The translations under genes and the position numbers were made by a program. Source: Carallia brachiata (lineage: Eukaryota > Streptophyta > Magnoliopsida > Malpighiales > Rhizophoraceae). Taken from it: a stretch of 64,000 nt of DNA. Numbering within the stretch: the stretch's first letter is position 1; the number at the start of each line of letters is the position of its first letter. Below the pieces are notes generated by a model that searched no databases, was not told where the DNA came from, and was given only the letters and a program-made list of their open reading frames with translations. The stretch is from NCBI GenBank assembly GCA_021464245.1, contig JADCRB010000026.1, forward strand, positions 2,332,187 through 2,396,186. Reading direction: 5' to 3'. Positions 56,701 to 64,000 of this stretch are shown piece after piece.

Positions 56701-59109
56701 TGCCTAACTGAAAGAACCATCAGCAAAAGATCAAATTACAGACAAAAAAGATCCCCTTCTTTTTCTTGAACAGAAGCTTCCATCTCAAGCAACAAGAATT
56801 ATCTAAATCTTTAATTTCATTAATATTCCTATATGAAACAGTTAGAGAATGGAAATGCTAGTAAAGCATTGGCTTGGCTAGTCAACTCCATGAAACATCT
56901 TACAGACTGTACAGTTCAGATATGTCCCCAGTCCAATGGAAAATTGGGGATAATGGGGTCAGTGCTTGAAAGGAAGGCTAAACAAACCAAAATGTTGGTA
57001 AAATAGGTTTTGCGATGGGTAAGAACTCAAAAAATACTATCAGCAGCCTTCGCAGACAATGAAAGATGACACAGTGATGGTTTTCCAGAAGGCAGTCGAC
57101 AGATGGAGAAAGAGATGCACTAATCAACTGCTAAACAAGCAAGGCAACAAAAGATAACGAAAAACCTACAAAGAAGCTGCTAACTCCATCCTGTCTTATA
57201 AACAATCCTGGAAACAGCTTTATCCACGTTTCATCACCAAGCATTACCATTTTCCAACCAATCCTGAACAGCTGACCTGCAGTCAAAATTCTTGAACCAT
57301 TGACCTATGTTGTACTGAAAGAGATTCACAGAAAACTACCAAACCATTCATTTAGACATAGGTGACATGATTTGCCAACTAACTAACCAAGAAGATTATC
57401 GTCTAATAGAGCTTGGGTATTAAAGTTGAGAGCCACATCCAAGAATCCCCCAATTGCACCAGAGACCATTGCCTGCAATCATAAATTAATAAAAATTGCA
57501 AGGAAAGCATATCTCTATATAACCATTGTCATTCAGCACATTCATAATTTTGCAATTGAACTAACCTTCAACCGAGGCATTGTAACAGTGGGAGGTGCAG
57601 CCTTTGTATGGTAGCCAACCCCCATTCCACTAGACAGCAAAGACTGGGTATACGGCATAGCTTCCATTAAATCACTGCGTGGACGTTTACCATCCTTGCC
57701 GAGAACAAATTCTGCAGGAAGACCATCAATGACCTAAACTGACATAATTTTCCATCACAAACTGAAACTTGTCATTTCCATGTGATGGCTAAGATCAATT
57801 GCCAAAAACATATATCTACATGAGATCGTTTAAATTCTTGAAGATTTACATACCATCAATATGAGCCGGTCAAACAGAGGAGGGATCCCTGATAGCTCCT
57901 AGCATTGGTAAATTCGCAGGTCAGTACTTCCTATCCAACAAAAGGTCCCAAGAAGAGAAAAAAGAAAGCCATCTGAGACAAGAATTCAAGCAGCTAATGT
58001 TTTTCCTGAAGGGAAGTCCTTCTCGGACTCAATTATCATGGACTCGTTTATACTTGAGAACAAAAACTTACAAAATTCAATCCAGCTTTTTGTTTTTTGC
58101 ACTAATTATACAATCAACGTTAAAAAATTATCAAAATTATACAAAAATTTAATACCATTCATTGGCTCTTCGTAATGTGATCTAAAATGTTAGCCACATT
58201 GTAAATCCTAGTCTCCGATATAGTACATTATTATATTGTATATCACTATAGTATGGTCAATATCAGCAAGTTATTGGAGTCGTTCAAATATTTAATATCT
58301 TTTATAACAACGAGTATCCTTTTTGTCATATTAGCACATTTTCTTTCTTGTACATATGAGTCCATGTAACTAAGCCCTTTCCTGATTACCGCGCCTGCAA
58401 GGGAGGAAAACGAAATATTTAAAGGTTATCAAAAAATTTTCACCAACACAAGTGGAGAGCCTTCAACATGAATTTTAAGGCTCCATTTCCCAAGTTCAAC
58501 CGTTGGCATAGGTTACAAACGCTGCACACTATTACCTAACACATTTAGCAAACGGTATGAATAGAGTAAGATTTTGAATGGATTTTGTATTAAATAATAA
58601 TGATAATAACAATAAATTAACCCCACTACCGAAATTCATCCTGAAAAACAAACAAACAAACAAAAATAAAAAGGATTAAAACTAATAAAAGAGGAGAAAA
58701 AGAACCTGATAAAGGGACTTAAGCTGTTGAGGAGGGAGGGGATGCGTCTCCGCGCGGCTTCCATTCTCGATTGAATCACAACCCGGCGGATAAAAACTTT
58801 CCGGCCCACTGCTATCAATTAATCAAACAATCAATCAATCAATCAGACCGTTCAAAAAAGCCAAAAAAAAAAAAAAAAGAAATCACTTCTACTTGTTAAA
58901 CACGTAGCAGTTAGGAATAGGACTTTTAATTATCAGTGGAATGGGAGCGGAGAAGATTGTTAGTCGAAGAAAACAGAACAGAACCTGACGCCGGAGAGGG
59001 CAGGCTTGACGGGGAAGAAGCCGAAGACGAAGAGCGAGAGGCCAATCATCTGGATGACAACCGCCATGGCAGTCAGAATCGTCAATTTAGCACACGTTAT
59101 CTCCGTCAT
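50798..59109 (-). CDS. PIGO: GPI ethanolamine-phosphate transferase 3 (PIG-O / GPI13)
   Basis: ER membrane enzyme that adds ethanolamine phosphate to the third mannose of the GPI anchor precursor. Seventeen exons: complement(50798..50933, 51130..51413, 51518..51610, 52406..53419, 53561..53644, 53724..53949, 54185..54281, 54514..54657, 55099..55201, 55295..55347, 56535..56615, 57170..57276, 57388..57472, 57566..57733, 57854..57898, 58706..58811, 58985..59109), about 983 residues. Starts MTEITCAKLTILTAM with one membrane helix ending FGFFPVKPALSG. The alkaline-phosphatase-like lumenal domain has LILMVIDGLP (Asp 95), AAPPTVTMPR (Thr 141 nucleophile), LHYLGLDHVGH (Asp 247, His 251) and VVLSDHGMTENGNHGG (Asp 296, His 297). 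The C-terminal half has many membrane helices, with YTGMAGHFALGNSNTLATID. One base is missing at the end of exon 13 (near 53561-53563), so VT(D)KPV is out of frame; total coding length is 2951. Confidence 0.92.
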
Positions 59110-61383
59110 TGTTCGCCGGACTTGGAACCCGGTGCGAGGGAGATCGGGCCAAAATCTTCTCCTTTGTAGATGTCAGTAGACCCGCGCGATTGGATTCGGA
59201 TCTGCGCGTTTTTTCAAGTTGGCAATCTCAACAAAATTAATCTACGTGCATTTTGCCGCTGCATCTTTTTTTTTTTTTTTTTTTTGATAATTTAAATCGC
59301 CCACTTTTTTTTTTTTAATTGTGACTTTTTGTGAAGATGTACTAGGTCAATATCAATCTTTTTTTTTTTTTTTCCCGAATATCAATCCCTTCTTGTGCAC
59401 TGGTAAAAGAATGTAGCCATTAAATTCACAACCGTCAAAATGAGTTGACCTGAATTTTTTTTAGCCGTTAAAAACGGTAGAGCTGATGTTAATACTAAAT
59501 ATTTTTATTTTTTATTTTTTAATAAATAAAGAAGAATCCCAATAGGCTAATACCGTAATTATATTTTAGTTGGGACTCAACGAATCAATATTTTATTTCT
59601 ATTCAATAATTGAAAAATACTACTTATAACAATATTTAGAGAGTAATAACCGAATATAATTTGGATAATTAAAATTTGAAGAGATAAAAGTTAAATTCAA
59701 TTAAATAAACTATGGGACTGCTCAAATAATTAAGCTGTTAATAATTTTAGGAAAAATATAAAAAGTAACGCAATCACGAGTAAACGGTAACATAGACCGT
59801 TGGATCATAAAAAATAAATTAAATCTCTTTAAAAAATATTAAATGTTATACTTCTTTTGTACTTACTACCCATCCACGTAGTCTTAATTACAATTTTAAT
59901 ATTCCTTTTTGCAATGCGCAGTGGTATACTGGTGATCTGCAAACAGCTCACTGTCATGCTGCCATAATTATGAACCGTGCCTGTTTTTGTTTTTCCAGTC
60001 AATTTAAGGCCAGTTTTTCATATTTTATTCAATGCTGAAGTGTTTAGTCATTTCCTTTTCAGTATCGATCTCTCAATTCAGCACTGGAACGCTGGTGAAT
60101 CTATTTGACTACTTCACAAACTTCCCCTCTGGAAAGTGGCCTCCTAATTAGTTCCCGAGTAAGTAAGTAACCCAGATCTCCTGCAAGTTTTTCACTATTC
60201 TGACATTGCTTGAAAAGCTTGGCTGCAACTTTGCAACAGCGTGGCTGACTTTTATTTTTATTAATAACTTAATTTTAACTGAAATTCAAACTCAATTATC
60301 AGTTATGCAGAAGACTCCGTCCCTCCCATATTATATTATTATATTATATTAGTATTAGTGAACTATATACTTTTTTTTTCTTTATAGACAAAAGTTTAGA
60401 TGAGAAAAAAATTATCTCAGTCCAGAATTAAAAAAAGGTACCGACCTTAAAGAAAACTTAAATTTTGGATTTATTTATCACATACTGAGATATATTATTA
60501 GTAAAACTCAAATTTTAAACTTTTAAGTAAAGAACCAAGGTTTTACTGAATCAATTTTTTTTATTTTTAACTGAAATAAACACTTTGTGATGAAAAGCCT
60601 AGCACCTATTGTACGAGTGGGCCGTGGATAGCCCTCACGAAGTTGTCACTCGGTCTCATTGTGTACAAGCGTCAAGCGGGGAGAGCTTGATTTCTTAGGC
60701 CTGCTATTGACAAGACAAACCCAACTGGTACGGGCCAGTAACAAAATCAGCACACTTGATCATCTTGCAAATAAAGCCCAAAAAAGGGATCCGTGGGGAA
60801 TGGTTGGAAACTGAATCTTCTGTTCAAAACCGTTGGACCATCAATTTTCCTGCAGCATCGTATAATTAAAGTGTTCTAATATATCAGATCAAAAACAAAA
60901 AGTGTTCTAATATAACACAGCGAGAACCAAATGCATTGGATGCTGTTGACTTGGGCGCTTAGAGATAATAGTGATTTGCCAACCTGTCCCTAGTACTATG
61001 GAACTTTTATGCTTTTTTTTTTCTTAACAGAAAAAATGAAATAACACCTGAAAAAAAATATTTACTAGACTTGGACAAATAAATGGGAAACTTATTAATG
61101 GACCGTCTTTCGGTTTGAAAGTGGCTAAACTGGGACAACCAGTCCTTATTACTATAGAACTTTTGCGCCTTTTTTTTTTTTCCTTCTCTTTCGTGTTGTA
61201 ATGTCATTCAAAATGGCATCTCGTGGTTTACTAGTATTAGAGTTTAAGATATAATCTTAGGAATAGAAAGAAATTGACGACAAAAATGAAAATATAACTC
61301 GATTTACCAACAATTTATACCTTAGTGGAAAATTGTAAGGTTTTTAATCCTAATTCTACTTTGGGTCAAACTTGAAACCAGCA
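59110..61383. other. PIG-O upstream region and intergenic DNA, no gene seen
   Basis: Long T tracts at 59266-59284 and 59360-59374. AT-rich elsewhere. A less AT-rich patch at 60600-60740 shows no coding motif. The duplicated insertion at 60871-60914 is described separately. Confidence 0.45.
60871..60914. mobile_element. 18-bp A-rich insertion between 13-bp direct repeats
   Basis: GTGTTCTAATATA at 60871-60883 and 60902-60914, extended to AAAGTGTTCTAATATA if tail A residues are counted, flanks TCAGATC plus an A-rich run. Same form as 36893-36945. Confidence 0.6.
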
Positions 61384-61526
61384 AGCCCTTCAAGCTTCAC
61401 GGGCCCAAGATAGTTTGACGAACCAAACCTCACTAATTCAGCTCTCTCAACTCTCTCAGTTTCTGTTCTTTAAAGCGCCGCCCTTGCTGGCTAGCGGCGG
61501 TGCCCTGTCACCTCCACCGGCCAGCC

Positions 61527-62027
61527 ATGGAATCCCTCTCTTTGGCTTTTATCCAGCTCTTCTTCTTTTTCATCTCATCCTCCTCTCATGTAGCTTTTTT
61601 CTTATCCCCCTGTCCCCTTGATTCTGCACCTCCATCAGACGCCCACGTTGCTGTTTTGGGGCTTTTTGTGATGTTTTCCAGTAGATCGGGCCAAAATAAG
61701 GTCACCCAAGCCCTCTCCGGCGTCAAATCTATGTCTTATGGTGCATTTCCTGCCTATTCACAGTTTTCCGGAAGCACTGCCTCTGCCGTCGGCACCATCT
61801 CCGCCATATATACAGCTGCAGGAACTGCTGTATCGGTCGCCGGCACGTCAGTCTCGGAAGCTGTCTTCTTCCCCGGCGCCACCATACCAGCTGCCGGCGT
61901 CGAATCCCATGCTTCTGGAGTTCGGGATGGTACCTCCTCCAGCGGTGTCGACGCAGCAGCCACCTTTGCCCACCTCCTCTCGGCCATCGATGGCTCCGTC
62001 GTTGCTCACCCACGCTGGAAATGTTAA
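61527..62027 (+). CDS. putative intronless ORF, unknown product; possible retrocopy
   Basis: GC-rich island in AT-rich DNA. One frame opens MESLSLAFIQLFFFFISSSS at 61527 and runs 166 codons to TAA at 62027. Its first 30 residues look like a signal peptide; the remainder is Ala/Ser/Gly/Val-rich without recognised motifs. A second frame, open from about 61672 to 62190, reads a Pro/Ser/Leu/Gln-rich protein (SPKPSPASNL, PLPSAPSPPYIQLQELL, SSSPAPPYQLPASNP) that looks equally or more protein-like. A one-base error near 61675 could join the signal peptide to that frame. The region ends in AT-rich sequence and a 13-A tract at 62393-62405. I do not recognise the protein. Confidence 0.35.
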   Translation: MESLSLAFIQLFFFFISSSSHVAFFLSPCPLDSAPPSDAHVAVLGLFVMFSSRSGQNKVTQALSGVKSMSYGAFPAYSQFSGSTASAVGTISAIYTAAGTAVSVAGTSVSEAVFFPGATIPAAGVESHASGVRDGTSSSGVDAAATFAHLLSAIDGSVVAHPRWKC

Positions 62028-62421
62028 AACTGGCATCAGTTGTTTTGTTTTGTATATTGTCTGGGTGATATGCTCTGTTTGTTTGTGTCTTTATTTCTGT
62101 AGCTTAATCCATTCGGAAGTCGTTGGCAGTAACATCAATACGATGTCTATTTTTAGTTTACTTATATGCAGTACATGCTGCTGTATGTAGTTTTTTCGGT
62201 TGAATTAGATTTAATGACAATCTGGTTAGATATCTTGGGTTTTCTGTCTGCTTTGTTGGTGGTCACTTCAACTAAAAAATTTGTAGGTCATTGGTGCCGA
62301 TTTTCTTTTGTGCTCTATGTAGACGCTTCCCACGTGTATATGTTGACTCCATATATAAAATTGTTGAGCATTAATACAATAATTACATGATGAAAAAAAA
62401 AAAAACAGCCCATTTAAGCTT

Positions 62422-64000
62422 AGCTGGTGTTTGAATGCCACTAAAATGACAGCTTTGCACATGAGACATACATAATTTTTATCTTGAACTTTTAAATTTC
62501 TTTATATTTGAATTGTAAATTTTTTAAACATTTCATTTGAATTATAAATTTTTTTATTTCTTACTATTGCATTTCTTTAATTTATAAAAAGTTGTCAATT
62601 TATTAATAAATAAGTTTAATTCAATAAAAATTATTTAAAAAAGATTAAATATATGAATTAATTATTTTTTTATCAATAAAATATGTACATTAATTTTTTT
62701 TAATTATTAAATATACGAATTAAATAGGTAACATATATATTTTTAATAGAAAAAAAATTTCAATTCATATATTTAATTATTTTTTAAATAATTTTTTGTA
62801 AAGTTAAATTCATTTTTTCATAGATTGATTACTTTTAGTTAATAAAGAGACTGATTTGATAAAAAATTTAAAATTTAAAATTTAAATAAAATATCAAAAA
62901 AATTTAAAACTCAAACTTATAAAAATTTAAAGGTGTAAGATTAAAATTATATATATCTCACTTTATGCATTCCCTGCACAAGTTCGTCTCCAAAGAAGAA
63001 TATCTGAGTATGCCCTTAGCATCAAATATTATATTATCCTTTTATTAAAATCGATTTAACCTTTTGCAGGAGGAAAGAGTAGCTTTCAGTTTTTATAGGT
63101 GTTGGGTTAACTTTTAAAAGAGTATATTTTTATTTTATTTTTAAAAAATGAAGATAAATATTTGGTTAATTTTTTAAACTACTGTTTGATTATCTTTATT
63201 TTCTTATATGACATCCAAAAAGCAGCTGATTGAAAAATAACTCAAAGTTACTTTTTGTTGCTTTTTAAATTATTTTTAATTTTTGATATTAATAATAATT
63301 TATATAGACTAAAATACCCTTAAATAATATTTATATAAATTTATTTATTTTTATTTATCGTTTAAATATAATTTGTTAGTAATTGTTAAACTTTATTAGT
63401 ATTTATATAAACGTAACACTTTTATTTTTTAATAATTCATAAATATTTTTTTACTTCAAATTTTTATTAATATTGATATTTAAAAAATATTTCAAAATTT
63501 ATATTTTTATTATCTAGTAAACATTAATATTTTTTTAAAATAAAAATTAAGTGAGAAAATTCTTAATATTATTTATAAAATATTTATTCTAAAAATAAAA
63601 ATTATAAAATATAAAGATAATTTTGTTAATATAATATATTATATAAATTAAATGTCCAAATCAGTCATTTAGCTATTTAACAGCAACAGTAAATATAAAA
63701 TTAACCAAATATTTCATTAGTTTTTTTATTAATCGGTAATAGACAATAGCAATCAACAATCAACAATCAGTAGCAGCAATCGGTAATTGTAACTAGTAAC
63801 AGAAATATTTAACAGATAAAACAAACAGACCCTTAATTCGCATTCAGTTTTTTTTTTTTTTAGCTCTATAAACCGATAAAGCACGCGTCACATATTTATT
63901 AGTGGCTCTGTAATTTTACAGTGGAATAGTAGATTAATCTTGAACGTATATATAATACAACATCTTTCATATTTGAATTTATGTTAGAATCAATTAATAT
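62422..64000. other. AT-rich intergenic DNA with MITE-like remnants, no gene seen
   Basis: Extremely AT-rich. The end near 63815-63836 (ACAAACAGACCCTTAATT) resembles a hAT or Harbinger terminal repeat, preceded by AATCAACAATCAACAATCAG short repeats, but I could not pair it with a left end. Confidence 0.4.

Noticed and set aside
1..64000. CRISPR array, operon, phage or bacterial defence system
   Set aside because: Gene structure, introns and repeat types are those of a plant nuclear genome. No regularly spaced short repeats with unique spacers were seen.

Overview
This is a window of plant nuclear DNA, almost certainly from a woody or herbaceous eudicot. The genes have many short exons with GT..AG introns. 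The DNA between them is very AT-rich and full of MITEs, truncated LINEs and SINEs. The proteins are plant-specific families: D-type cyclin with LxCxE, CURT1, a MYND-type UBP and a PELPK-like cell-wall protein. I cannot name the species. There is no prokaryotic, organellar, viral or CRISPR signal.

Layout. 1-1824 (-): a D-type cyclin of the CYCD2/CYCD4 type, cut by the window start. 2.1-7.65 kb: transposon graveyard, with a foldback MITE, a Mutator-like element carrying a broken RPL12 fragment split by two further insertions, a LINE remnant split by a MULE-type MITE, and three ~230-bp tandem repeats. 7783-10479 (+): CURT1D-like thylakoid protein. 10.5-16.7 kb: repeats, including 4 x 152 bp and a truncated LINE with target-site duplications. 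17422-26676 (+): 21-exon gene of the At4g24610/At5g65440 family. 30193-31173 (-): intronless mitochondrial dicarboxylate carrier. 31.2-39.2 kb: repeats, including a 1.36-kb MULE-like element. 39283-43740 (+): UBP16/17-like deubiquitinase with an upstream ORF. 44616-46795 (+): IMPACT/UPF0029 protein. 48096-48719 (-): secreted proline-rich PELPK-like protein. 50798-59109 (-): 17-exon PIG-O, a GPI ethanolamine-phosphate transferase. 61.4-62.4 kb: GC-rich, intronless, possibly retroposed ORF region. The rest is AT-rich and without genes.

The genes do not form one pathway. They are ordinary single-copy housekeeping genes. From memory, the order cyclin D4 / At5g65440-family / DIC / UBP16-17 matches two Arabidopsis segments (At4g24560-At4g24610 and At5g65420-At5g65450), so this looks like an old conserved block.

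The most notable points are as follows. (i) A Pack-MULE-like element holds an RPL12 fragment with nested insertions. (ii) At least six very small A-rich insertions lie between 10-18 bp direct duplications, as expected of extremely truncated LINE/SINE retroposition. (iii) Single-base frame breaks occur in three otherwise well-conserved genes (UBP, the At4g24610-like gene and PIG-O), more suggestive of assembly indels than of three separate pseudogenes. (iv) A tandem repeat array sits directly upstream of CURT1D. I found no convincing undescribed multi-gene system.
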